From: Silvibacterium bohemicum
Lineage (GTDB): Bacteria > Acidobacteriota > Terriglobia > Terriglobales > Acidobacteriaceae
DNA length: 64,000 bases
Assembly: GCF_001006305.1 (NCBI RefSeq)
Contig: NZ_LBHJ01000012.1
Span: 222,231-286,230 of the forward strand
Reading direction: 5' to 3'
Shown here: one piece after another, positions 45,325 through 53,281 of the stretch
Position numbering within the stretch: position 1 is the stretch's first letter
How the letters are laid out: each line of letters begins with the position of its first letter
The notes under the pieces: model-generated
Database searches by the model: none
Told to the model about the DNA's origin: nothing
The model's input: the letters and a program-made list of their open reading frames with translations, nothing else
Program-made: the position numbers and the translations under genes

Positions 45325-45689
45325 TACCGTGCCTCCTGAGAGGCGGAGGTCGCCGCGACGGGCAGAGAGATGGACCGGGTGAAGCAACTTACCGTGCCTT
45401 CGTGGCAGACCAGTCCATCGCCTTCCACCTCCACGCGGAAGAGCAGCGTGTCGTTGTCGCAATCGGTGGAGGCGTCTACGACGCGCAGGCGATTGCCACT
45501 GGTCTCGCCTTTCATCCAGAGCTTCTGGCGGGTGCGGCTCCAGAAGGTCACGAAGCCGGTCTCCAGAGTCTTCCGGTAGCTGACGTCATTGAGAAAGCCC
45601 ACCATCAGCACCTGCCCGGATCGGGCGTCCTGCACGATGCCCGGGACCAGCCCATCCATCTTCGCGAAATCGATCGTTGTATCCGTCAT
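45324..45689 (-). CDS. hisI: Phosphoribosyl-AMP cyclohydrolase (HisI)
   Basis: A 121-residue zinc enzyme, monofunctional with no HisE domain. Metal ligands Asp76, Cys77, Asp78 and Asp80 ([10 protein letters not shown]), and Cys95, His96 and Cys102 (CHEGTVSC) are visible. It is the first structural gene after the his leader and attenuator, starting 36 bases past the terminator stem with GAGG close to the ATG. No hisE (PR-ATP pyrophosphohydrolase) lies in the window. Confidence 0.95.
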   Translation of the reverse strand: MTDTTIDFAKMDGLVPGIVQDARSGQVLMVGFLNDVSYRKTLETGFVTFWSRTRQKLWMKGETSGNRLRVVDASTDCDNDTLLFRVEVEGDGLVCHEGTVSCFTRSISLPVAATSASQEAR

Positions 45690-45724
45690 ATCCTCATCTT
45701 CCTGTTCGGTTGTGGCCTGAACGC

Positions 45725-45763
45725 AAAAAGCCCGCCGGGGCTTTGCGCGCCGGCGGGCTTTTT
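45725..45763 (-). terminator. Attenuator terminator of the his operon
   Basis: AAAAAGCCCGCCGG at 45725-45738 is perfectly complementary to 45750-45763: a 14-bp stem with an 11-base loop. On the minus strand the 3' arm ends in TTTTT. Its 5' arm (45745-45756) can instead pair over 12 bp, with two G-U pairs, to 45806-45817 inside the leader peptide coding region. It lies between the leader stop codon and hisI. Confidence 0.9.
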
Positions 45764-45785
45764 CAGGATTCTGTGATTCTGGCTG

Positions 45786-45866
45786 CTAACTCAAGCCGAA
45801 CAGATCCGCCGACACGCTCGTCACGTGATGATGATGGTGCTGACGATGATGAAGGTGAATCTGCAT
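45786..45866 (-). CDS. hisL: His operon leader peptide (26 aa)
   Basis: On the minus strand a 26-codon frame begins MQIHLHHRQHHHHHV and ends DLFGLS at a TAG. Eight of its first 14 residues are His, including a run of five. It stands directly before a strong terminator and the hisI-A operon, the classical layout for ribosome-mediated attenuation. In that model a ribosome stalled on His codons leaves 45806-45817 free to form the antiterminator; a ribosome that reaches the stop codon covers it and the terminator forms. No good Shine-Dalgarno is visible. The symbol hisL follows usage in enterobacteria; homology by descent is not claimed. Confidence 0.85.
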   Translation of the reverse strand: MQIHLHHRQHHHHHVTSVSADLFGLS

Positions 45867-45874
45867 CTGTAAGA

Positions 45875-45903
45875 AACCTATCGCTTCGGTTGGATGCTGT
45901 CAA
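45875..45903 (-). promoter_or_regulatory. Candidate promoter of the his operon
   Basis: On the minus strand a perfect -35 TTGACA (45898-45903) is followed after exactly 17 bases by TAGGTT (45875-45880), a partial match to TATAAT. Transcription would start near 45868, one to three bases before the leader peptide ATG, implying near-leaderless translation. Confidence 0.55.
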
Positions 45904-46033
45904 CCGAAAGCCATGCCCGGCAAACTTTAAATTGGCAATTATCTCCTGATGAGAAGTAAGAGTTTTGAGAATATGTGTTCATGGCTAAGGGTTCTCAAAC
46001 TCTTCGCAATCACTAAATGAGGAGCATTTAATT

Positions 46034-46786
46034 ATGGCTCTTGATCTTCATTGCTACTTTGACGAAGGGAACCAAGCCGACAGCACACAGTACAGCCACG
46101 TGACTCTTACGGCAGCCTGTGGCACTCCGAAACAATGGCAGAAATTTGAGCGAGATTGGACTGCGCTTTTTCCCAAATACCACATGGCATTTTTCCACGC
46201 CACCGAGCACAAGAACCAAACCGATCTTATGGAGGACTTCGCTTCGGTAGCTCACGAACATTCCCGGCGCGGAGGAAATCGCGATTCTTTCCGCCATGGC
46301 CTTTACATATTCAGTGCCACGATACCCTTAGACGACTACAACAAAGCACGCAACGATAATCCGCAAGTGCCCGTAGACGCCTACGACATACTTATACGGG
46401 AAGTGTTTTTCAGATGTGTCGAATGGGGGAGTAAGGTAATAGGCGCTCGTGAATACCATTTGATCTTCGATGACTTAGAGCCTTATCGCGGGTATGTGTG
46501 TGACTGGAAGCGAAATCCTAAAGCGCTTAAAGAATACCCTATGCTCAACGATTGCTCGATTACCAAGGGCAATATGCGAAAGACTCCCGGTCTACAGCTG
46601 GCTGATCTTTTCGCATTTAGTCACAGTAATCGAAGTGCCCAAAATGGAAACATATGGCACCAGATGGTGATGGGAGTCGATCAACACGTCTACGACTTTA
46701 GTTACGAGGATTTGCTAATTCCTGTCGAGGCGGCAATCGAAAAGCGCGACTACTGGAAACTCCCGAAGCGAGCAGCGACAAAGTGA
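46034..46786 (+). CDS. DUF3800-like protein (predicted RNase H-fold)
   Basis: A 250-residue soluble protein. It has an N-terminal strand with acidic residues (CYFDEGN, Asp10-Glu11) and a C-terminal PGLQLADLFAF segment, the two ends that mark DUF3800 proteins, thought to have an RNase H-like fold. The IFDDLEPYRGY segment supplies another acidic cluster. GAGGAG lies ten bases before the ATG. Its composition is less GC-rich than the neighbours, and it stands alone between the his operon and a histidine kinase, suggesting acquisition. DUF3800 genes often accompany mobile or defence loci, but none is seen here. Confidence 0.65.
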   Translation: MALDLHCYFDEGNQADSTQYSHVTLTAACGTPKQWQKFERDWTALFPKYHMAFFHATEHKNQTDLMEDFASVAHEHSRRGGNRDSFRHGLYIFSATIPLDDYNKARNDNPQVPVDAYDILIREVFFRCVEWGSKVIGAREYHLIFDDLEPYRGYVCDWKRNPKALKEYPMLNDCSITKGNMRKTPGLQLADLFAFSHSNRSAQNGNIWHQMVMGVDQHVYDFSYEDLLIPVEAAIEKRDYWKLPKRAATK

Positions 46787-46820
46787 CGGTGCCTGCCCTT
46801 GTTCTGTGGAGGTAATTGCT

Positions 46821-48386
46821 TTAAATTTTGCCCAGGATCGGGCGGCCGGGAGACGTCTTCAGCAGCTGCGAAATGGTTTTTGCGAGCTGATGGAGGCTGA
46901 AGGGCTTCTGCAGGCACACGGCGTATTCCGTTGCGGGACCGTGGATCAGGGTCTGCTCCTGGCCGGACATCAGCACTACTTTGGCGGCGGGATGGCGCAG
47001 CCTCACCTGCTCGACCAGGATGTCTCCGGTTACATCGGGAAGGATGATGTCCGAAATAATCAGGTCCAGGCGACGGGCGAGAGAGCGGGCCCACTGCATG
47101 GCAGCTTCCGCGCTGCCGCAGGAGATGACTTCGTAGCCGCGGCCGGTGAGGAAGTCCTGGATGAGCTTGCGCAGCTCGTCGGCGTCTTCTACGAGGAGAA
47201 CGAGGCCGCTTTCGGCCTCGGACCAGGCGCCGTCCTGCGCGGGGATAAAGATGTCGAAGCGGGCGCCTTCGCCGGGAGAGCTGGTGAGGCGAACGCCGCC
47301 ACCGCTTTGGCGTATCACGCCGTAGACGGAGGCCAGGCCCAGGCCGCTGTTCTTGGCGCGCGATTTCGTCGAGAAGTAGGGCTCGAAGGCGTGCAGACGC
47401 GTCTCCGGGGACATGCCGATGCCGGTATCGCGAATAACGAGATGAACGTAGCGCCCATGAGGCAGGCCGAGCTCGGCGTCATCGGCGGCCAGCAGCGCGC
47501 GCCGGGTCGAGACTACAAAGGCTCCGCCGTTGGGCATGGCATCGCGTGCGTTCATGGCCAGATTCAGGAGCACTTCGCGCCATTGCAGCGTGTCGGCGAA
47601 GACCGGCCAGAGATCGTTGTCGAAATCCATCTCCAGATCGATGTCTTTGCCGAGCACGGCAGTCAGGATGTCCGATTGTTCGCTCAGGACAGCATTGAGC
47701 TGGATCTGTTCGCGCCGCGACTGCTGCTGGTAGCCGAGCAGCAATCTCTGCTGGGCCATGTCCTGGGCATTGCGGACGGTCTTCGCGATCAGCTCCGCCT
47801 GCTGTTCGGGATTGCCTTCGCCCTCCTGCATCTGTTCGGCGACGGCCAGGATGACGGTAAGAAGATTATTGAAATCGTGTGCGGCGGTGCCGGCGACCGG
47901 CGGGATGCCATCGGTCATCTGCGGGACATCCGACCGCGAAGACGACATTGGAGGCGTCGATCTGCGGGGCGTCTCCTGTCCATCGCGAACCATGGAGAAT
48001 CGCGCGGGCCTTCCGTTCCAGGGCACCGGGAAGGATGTAATTTCTACCGGGATTCGTGTGCCGTCAGCGAGGTAATGCTCGGCTGTGTAGTCGCGGGGCG
48101 GGCCGTCCAATCCCTGAGCCAGCAGCTCGCGCAGGTCGTCCTGATATTCGGCCGGAATCAGCTCCTCCACGCCTCGTTCTCGAAAAACCTGGAGGCTGTG
48201 GCCATACTTTCTAATCGCGGAATCATTGACTTCCACGATTTTGCAGCTTTCGCAATCCAGGACGAACATCGGCCACGGGGAGGACTCGAGCACCCGCTTG
48301 CACATTTCAGCGGGCCAAAGTGCAGAATCTGCGCGTTCCCTTAAGAGTTCTCCGACTCGTCGCTCCGACGCGGGGGCCTTGTTCAT
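46821..48386 (-). CDS. Hybrid PAS sensor histidine kinase/response regulator
   Basis: A 521-residue cytoplasmic signalling protein without membrane helices. It has a PAS domain at about 25-135 (ESSPWPMFVLDCESCKIVEVN), a dimerisation His170 (AAHDFNNLLTVIL), an ATPase domain with Asn279 in NARDAM, DTGIGM (320-325) and SGLGLA, and a receiver domain (395-515) with phospho-acceptor Asp446 (LIISDIILPD). The start at 48386 follows CTGGAG; the frame is open to 48545. The input signal and output target are unknown. It is convergent with the DUF3800-like gene. Confidence 0.88.
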   Translation of the reverse strand: MNKAPASERRVGELLRERADSALWPAEMCKRVLESSPWPMFVLDCESCKIVEVNDSAIRKYGHSLQVFRERGVEELIPAEYQDDLRELLAQGLDGPPRDYTAEHYLADGTRIPVEITSFPVPWNGRPARFSMVRDGQETPRRSTPPMSSSRSDVPQMTDGIPPVAGTAAHDFNNLLTVILAVAEQMQEGEGNPEQQAELIAKTVRNAQDMAQQRLLLGYQQQSRREQIQLNAVLSEQSDILTAVLGKDIDLEMDFDNDLWPVFADTLQWREVLLNLAMNARDAMPNGGAFVVSTRRALLAADDAELGLPHGRYVHLVIRDTGIGMSPETRLHAFEPYFSTKSRAKNSGLGLASVYGVIRQSGGGVRLTSSPGEGARFDIFIPAQDGAWSEAESGLVLLVEDADELRKLIQDFLTGRGYEVISCGSAEAAMQWARSLARRLDLIISDIILPDVTGDILVEQVRLRHPAAKVVLMSGQEQTLIHGPATEYAVCLQKPFSLHQLAKTISQLLKTSPGRPILGKI

Positions 48387-48654
48387 AACGGTTCGATCTC
48401 CAGACAGAAAAATACTGCAATTCGTCAGTAATAAAGTCTTCAGCCCTATCTCTTCGGCCATTTGAGGCCTGGAGTTCAGCGCTGACTCTTTCACGCAGCC
48501 TGTAAGCGGATGCCAACGCAAGCCATCCAAGCTTTCCCCGGTCAAGGCTGGGCTTCGACTTCTACCGAATACGTACTTTTTGGTCCCTCAACTGGGACAG
48601 CGTGGTCACTTTCGAACTGGAGAATGTTGCAATGGGACTTCCAACATCCAACCG

Positions 48655-49173
48655 CTATGGCTTTTGTGCCCGCTTTGCTGGAGCCTTCTTGGCGGCTCTC
48701 TTCGCGGGCGACTTGGCCGCTTTCTTAACTGCTTTCTTGGCTGCAGGCAGGGGGGCCTTTTTAGCAGCGGACTTTTTCCGGACGGCGAGGGTCTTCTTGG
48801 TGAGAGCAGCCTTCAACTCGTCCAGGTCGACATTGCGCGCCGATTTCCTAAGCCGTTCTATATCGTAGTAGGCGCGCCGTTCGGCGAGAAAGACGTGCAC
48901 CACAAAATCGACGTAATCGAGCAGCACCCACTCGCCCTGGCGGCGTCCTTCGACGGAGTTGGGATAGGTGCCGAAATCCCGCTTCAGCCGCACTTCCACT
49001 TCATCGGCGATGGCCTGAGTCTGGCGCTCATTGGTCCCGCTGGTGATGAGAAAGAAATCGGTGAAGCCTGAGTCCGCCGGATCCAGCTCTAAAACCAGCG
49101 TGTTTTCAGCCTTCTTGTCTTCACAGGCGGCTGCTGCCGCCAATACCATGCTGCGGATTTCTTTCGACGCCAT
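48655..49173 (-). CDS. rsfS: Ribosomal silencing factor RsfS with basic tail
   Basis: A 172-residue Iojap-family protein that binds ribosomal protein uL14 and blocks subunit joining when nutrients are short. The core (1 to about 118) has DFFLITSGTNERQTQAIADE and EGRRQGEWVLLDYVDFVVHV. The last 50 residues are almost only Lys, Ala, Pro and Arg (AAKKAVKKAAKSPAKRAAKK), a histone-H1-like tail not found in the usual 105-120 residue protein. It lies downstream of nadD on the same strand. Confidence 0.93.
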   Translation of the reverse strand: MASKEIRSMVLAAAAACEDKKAENTLVLELDPADSGFTDFFLITSGTNERQTQAIADEVEVRLKRDFGTYPNSVEGRRQGEWVLLDYVDFVVHVFLAERRAYYDIERLRKSARNVDLDELKAALTKKTLAVRKKSAAKKAPLPAAKKAVKKAAKSPAKRAAKKAPAKRAQKP

Positions 49174-49255
49174 TTCGATTGGTTTCTTCTCCGGAAGAAC
49201 GTTCTATGTTAGCGTGAGCAGGCATTGTAGCGCCAATAATTCATAAGATTATGCT

Positions 49256-49966
49256 CTAACTCTTTCTATTCCCTGGGAAAACCGAGCTGCCGGCTTCTTT
49301 CGAGGGATAAAGGCCGTGACGCTGGATATAGGCGGCTACCGCGGGGTCAATGGAGGTAGGGCGGCCCATGCGCAGCTCGGAGCGGATCTCGGTCGCCGAG
49401 ATGTCCTCGGCCAGATCGGGCAGCAGGCATAGCCGGGATTCTTTTCCATTCTGCCCGCGCAGGCCGATGACCAGGCGTCCGGGGGCGCTGCCCGTCTCCG
49501 CCGCCAGGGAGACGCTCTCCGGCAAGGCCGCTGCCACCTTCTGCAGGTTGAAGCCGGGACGCGATCCCACCACAAAATTGCAGAGCAGGAGCAGCTCCCC
49601 GGCGCGGTCCCACTTTCCGATGGTCAGGAAGGAATCGGCGCCCATCAGGCAATACAGAGTGTCGTCTGGACTTAGGGTCTGGCGCAGCTCGTTCACGGTG
49701 TCGATGGTGTAATTCGGACGACCGTCTTTGCGCGGCGCGTCGACCAGCGACACTTCCATGCGTGGCTCGCCGGCAATGGCCAGCTGCACCATCGCCACCC
49801 GATCATCAAAGGGCGTGGCTGCGCCCTGATCCCGCTTCAAGGGCTGCGTGCCCACCGGCGCGATCAGCACGCGGTCGAGCTCCAATTGCTCGATGGCCAG
49901 CCGCGCCAGGGCGATGTGCCCACGGTGGGGAGGGTCGAAGCTTCCGCCAAAGAAACCGACTTTCAT
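49256..49966 (-). CDS. nadD: Nicotinate-nucleotide adenylyltransferase (NadD)
   Basis: A 236-residue nucleotidyltransferase that makes nicotinic acid adenine dinucleotide in NAD synthesis. It has GGSFDPPHRGHIAL with the HxGH motif (residues 14-17), LYCLMGADSF, and ISATEIRSELRMG for ATP binding. It pairs with rsfS (82 bases apart) as in many bacteria. The start is divergent from folK with an 84-base gap holding both promoters. Confidence 0.95.
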   Translation of the reverse strand: MKVGFFGGSFDPPHRGHIALARLAIEQLELDRVLIAPVGTQPLKRDQGAATPFDDRVAMVQLAIAGEPRMEVSLVDAPRKDGRPNYTIDTVNELRQTLSPDDTLYCLMGADSFLTIGKWDRAGELLLLCNFVVGSRPGFNLQKVAAALPESVSLAAETGSAPGRLVIGLRGQNGKESRLCLLPDLAEDISATEIRSELRMGRPTSIDPAVAAYIQRHGLYPSKEAGSSVFPGNRKS

Positions 49967-50050
49967 CCTATTTCCATCCTAGGGCATCGCTTGGGCTTTG
50001 AGGCCCGAGCAACTCTCCGCGATGGCGACGTCCCGGCTATTCTGAAAGCG

Positions 50051-50617
50051 ATGCAGTGCGTGGCCTACATCGGGATTGGATCGAACCAGCCGCTCGGCGA
50101 CCGGCAGCCGGAGCAGCTGGTTGCGGCGGCTGTTCGCGAGCTGGAGGGGATTGGCCGCGTCCGCGCTGTGTCGTCGCTTTACGCCACCCAGCCGGTGGGT
50201 TTTGCCGATCAGCCATCCTTTATCAATGCGGCGGTTGAGCTTGAGACTGTGACCGGCCCGGAAAAGCTGCTCGGGGCGCTCATCGAGATCGAACGCCGGT
50301 ATGGGCGGAATCGCTCCCTGAGCGTTCCCAAGGGTCCGCGCTCGCTCGATCTCGACCTGCTTTTCATGGCCTGCGACGGCCTGCCGATTACTCTCGACTC
50401 GCCTACGCTGACACTTCCGCATCCGGAGGCGCCGCGCCGCCGCTTCGTGCTCGCGCCTCTGGCCGAGATCGCACCGGGACTTCGGCATCCCGTCTCGCAG
50501 AAGTCCATCGCCGAGCTGCTGGCCGAGTTGCCCGATGAGGGCTCGAACGCCATCGGCGCGGTCCGTTGTTTTGGAAACACCGTAAATATCGCAAGCATTA
50601 CGGGAAAGGGAAGATGA
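50051..50617 (+). CDS. folK: 2-amino-4-hydroxy-6-hydroxymethyldihydropteridine diphosphokinase (FolK)
   Basis: A 188-residue enzyme that pyrophosphorylates the pterin in folate synthesis. It starts VAYIGIGSNQPLGD, has the FINAAVELET strand, and the metal-binding PRSLDLDLLFM segment followed by LTLPHPEAPRRRFVLAPL. Its stop codon overlaps the start of a TonB-dependent receptor as ATGA, an unexpected pairing. Confidence 0.94.
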   Translation: MQCVAYIGIGSNQPLGDRQPEQLVAAAVRELEGIGRVRAVSSLYATQPVGFADQPSFINAAVELETVTGPEKLLGALIEIERRYGRNRSLSVPKGPRSLDLDLLFMACDGLPITLDSPTLTLPHPEAPRRRFVLAPLAEIAPGLRHPVSQKSIAELLAELPDEGSNAIGAVRCFGNTVNIASITGKGR

Positions 50618-52929
50618 ACCGCATCGCTCGCTGGATACTGCTCTTTTGCTTCTGCGCGGCACTCCTGCTGCCTGCTGGCCTGCCTGCCCAATCGAGGCCA
50701 ATCTCACCTGGGGAGATCCGGGCCGGCCAAATCCGGGCTGGCCAAGTTCGGGGCCGGGTCACCGATGCAGCGGGCAAGCCCGTTGCCGGGGCGGAAATCC
50801 TGGATAGCTCAGGGAAGATCCTCACCACCACCGACGGCGATGGGAACTTCGCGGTCTCTCGAAGCATTCCCAGCATCCAGATTTCGGATGCGCATTTTGC
50901 ACCTGTCACGGTGACAATTTCGGCGGCGCAAAGCGCGGCTGGGAAGCAAAATACATCTGACGCGCCGCTCGAGGTGGTCCTGGAACGGCCGCTCGAGACG
51001 GTCACGGTGTCGGCCTATCGCTCGCCGTTGCCTTCGATGGACAGCCCGGCCAGCACGCGCGTGCTGACATCACAGCAGCTCGAAGAGTCGACCACTCCGG
51101 CGCTCGACGGCAAGCTGCGGCAGGTTCCGGGCTTCGAGCTGTTCCGGCGATCAAGCTCGCTGGTAGCCAATCCCACGACCGAAGGCGTCTCGCTGCGCGG
51201 GCTGGGATCGACGGCGGCCAGCCGGTCGCTGGTGGTCTTCGACGACGTGCCGATGAACGATCCCTACGGCGGCTGGATTCACTGGGAAGAGCTGCCGGCG
51301 ATGGCCATCAAATCGGTCGAGGTGGTGCGCGGCGGTGCGTCGGACCTGTATGGATCGAGCGCGATCGGCGGGGTCATCAGCATCGTGCCGGTGCGGCCGC
51401 AGGCTGCGCGCACCTTTCAGCTCGATACCGATTACGGCTCGCTCGAAACATCCAACAATGCCGCGCTGGCGTCGATCCGGGCGGGGAGATGGTCGGCGAT
51501 GGGAACCGCGGGGCTGATCGCGACTGATGGTTATACTCTCGTCGCGCCCAACCTGCGCGGGCCGGTCGACCAGCCTTCGAATGTCCACGCGCAAAATGGG
51601 CTGGTCGAGATCGATCGCCAGCTTGGGTCGCTCTCCGCCGATAACCAGAGCCGTGTTTTTCTGCGCGGCGATGTGCTCAACGAGGCGCGCCACAACGGCA
51701 CGCTGCTCACCACGAATGGCACGCGCCTGTGGCGCTATGTTGCGGGCGCTGACATTCCCGACCTGGCGATTCGCTTCTACGGGGACAACGAGCATTACCG
51801 GCAGAACTTTTCGAGCATCGCCACGGGCCGGGCGTCGGAGACGCTGACGCGCTATGCCGAAGATCCGGCGGCGGAGCTGGGAGCCGCGCTGCACTGGCAC
51901 CATTCGCTGAATCCGCATCTTCTCGCTCTCGCCGGGGCCGACACGCACGATGTCCGCGCCTCGGATGACGAGACGCTCTTCACCAGCCACGGATTGCTTA
52001 CGACGACCGCGCGCCAGCGGCAGACCGGCGTTTATGGAGAAGCGCTTTACACGCCGCGCCAGTGGACCTTAAGCGGCTCGGCTCGCGTGGATCACTTTTC
52101 CAATTTCGATGCGCTGCAATATACGAGCCCGACGGCGCATAAGGTGCTGCCGGCGTTCAGCGAGACGGTCTTCGATCCACGGCTGGGCGTTACGCGTCGC
52201 ATCACTTCCAATGTTGCGCTGAGCGCCTCGACGTTTCGAGCTTATCGCGCGCCGACAGAGAACGAGCTTTATCGCACCGGCCAGGTTGGTCAGCAGCTGA
52301 CGCAACCCAACAGCAATCTACGCTCGGAGCGCGCGACTGGTTGGGAGACGGGCCTGGAGACCGATCTGCGCCGCCTGGCCTCGACGGTGCGCGTGAGCTA
52401 CTTCTGGACGCAGGTGAACCGGCCCATCACCGCGCTCACTTTGAGCACGACTCCGACGCTGACCACGCTGAAGCGCGAAAACTTGGGCCAGATCGAGAGC
52501 CGCGGCGTGTCTCTCGACTATGCTACGCAGCCGGCGCGGTGGATCTCGCTCGAAGGCGGCTACCAATATGCAATCGCCACGGTTACGAAATTCGTGCAGG
52601 AGCCGCAGCTGGTGGGCAACCGGATTCCACAGGTAGCTCGCAACATGGCTACAGCGCAGCTGCGGCTGTCGCATCCCAAGCTGGGGCTGCTGAGCCTGCA
52701 GGAGCGGGCGAGCGGACACCAGTTCGACGACGATGCGAATCAGTATCTGCTGCACAGCTACTTTCGCTTCGACGCCTATGCTTCGCGCAGCGTGGGGCGG
52801 CACATGGAGATGTATGTCTCTGGGGAGAACTTGTTCGATCGCAGCATCGAGGTGGGCAAGACTCCGATTACCACGCTGGGAACTCCACGTACGGCGCGGG
52901 TGGGATTGCGATTGAATTGGGGCGAGTAG
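50614..52929 (+). CDS. TonB-dependent receptor, classical size (771 aa)
   Basis: An outer-membrane receptor of the siderophore/vitamin type. It has a signal peptide (WILLFCFCAALLLPAGLPAQ, to about residue 24) and a carboxypeptidase-regulatory-like domain (about 45-115). The plug (about 135-245) has EGVSLRGLGSTAASRSLVVF and VEVVRGGASDLYGSSAIGGV; a 22-strand barrel to residue 771 follows. The first mature residues contain in-frame 15-bp repeats giving IRAGQ IRAGQ. The C-terminus (LRLNWGE) is not aromatic, unlike the giant receptors. Coupled to folK by ATGA. Ligand unknown. Confidence 0.9.
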   Translation: MNRIARWILLFCFCAALLLPAGLPAQSRPISPGEIRAGQIRAGQVRGRVTDAAGKPVAGAEILDSSGKILTTTDGDGNFAVSRSIPSIQISDAHFAPVTVTISAAQSAAGKQNTSDAPLEVVLERPLETVTVSAYRSPLPSMDSPASTRVLTSQQLEESTTPALDGKLRQVPGFELFRRSSSLVANPTTEGVSLRGLGSTAASRSLVVFDDVPMNDPYGGWIHWEELPAMAIKSVEVVRGGASDLYGSSAIGGVISIVPVRPQAARTFQLDTDYGSLETSNNAALASIRAGRWSAMGTAGLIATDGYTLVAPNLRGPVDQPSNVHAQNGLVEIDRQLGSLSADNQSRVFLRGDVLNEARHNGTLLTTNGTRLWRYVAGADIPDLAIRFYGDNEHYRQNFSSIATGRASETLTRYAEDPAAELGAALHWHHSLNPHLLALAGADTHDVRASDDETLFTSHGLLTTTARQRQTGVYGEALYTPRQWTLSGSARVDHFSNFDALQYTSPTAHKVLPAFSETVFDPRLGVTRRITSNVALSASTFRAYRAPTENELYRTGQVGQQLTQPNSNLRSERATGWETGLETDLRRLASTVRVSYFWTQVNRPITALTLSTTPTLTTLKRENLGQIESRGVSLDYATQPARWISLEGGYQYAIATVTKFVQEPQLVGNRIPQVARNMATAQLRLSHPKLGLLSLQERASGHQFDDDANQYLLHSYFRFDAYASRSVGRHMEMYVSGENLFDRSIEVGKTPITTLGTPRTARVGLRLNWGE
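50692..50760 (+). repeat. In-frame 15-bp repeats within the TonB receptor
   Basis: GGCCAATCTCACCTG, then GGCCAAATCCGGGCT and GGCCAAGTTCGGGGC lie in register, each a multiple of five codons. They resemble a circular permutation of the intergenic unit GCCAAGGTCCGGGTG at 27148. Confidence 0.65.
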
Positions 52930-53124
52930 GGACTGGCCGTCCAGCGATTGAGCCTTCGGCGGGACTAGCCGTCCAGCGATTGCGTCTTTGGCGGGACTGG
53001 CCGTCCAGGCGATTGCGCCTTTGGCGGGACTAGCCGTCCAGGCGATTGCGCCTTTGGCGGGACTGGCCGTTCAGGCGATTGCGCCTTTGGCGGGACTAGC
53101 CGTCCAGGCGATTGCGCCTTTGGC
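52929..53124 (+). repeat. 32/33-bp tandem array, six units, alternating variants
   Basis: Units start at 52929, 52961, 52993, 53026, 53059 and 53092. Each begins GGGACTGGCCGTCCAG or GGGACTAGCCGTCCAG and ends GCGCCTTTGGC or a close variant. The G/A difference at the seventh base alternates strictly, giving three 65-66 bp dimers. The first base is the last base of the receptor stop codon. There are no unique spacers. The remaining gap to 53281 shows nothing beyond the ribosome site of the next gene. Confidence 0.9.
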
Positions 53125-53281
53125 GCCTGTTCTGATGTTGTGACGTGTGTGAAGTCCGGGGCTCCCTCCGCAGTTCGGACCTTCCTGCGAGGTTCGGGCC
53201 GTTTTCTCCTGCTCTGGACGGCGGTCCTTGCTTAGGAGTAGCGTGATTTGGCCCAAGAATCCCCAGGAAAAGGAGCCTTCT

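Noticed and set aside
46806-48344. Long open frame (512 aa) antisense to the histidine kinase
   Set aside because: The kinase carries His, Asn, DTGIGM and receiver Asp motifs in the right order; the antisense frame has no recognisable domain.
52929-53124. CRISPR-like array of about 33-bp repeats
   Set aside because: The units are directly contiguous with no unique spacers, and no cas genes are in the window. It is a simple tandem array.
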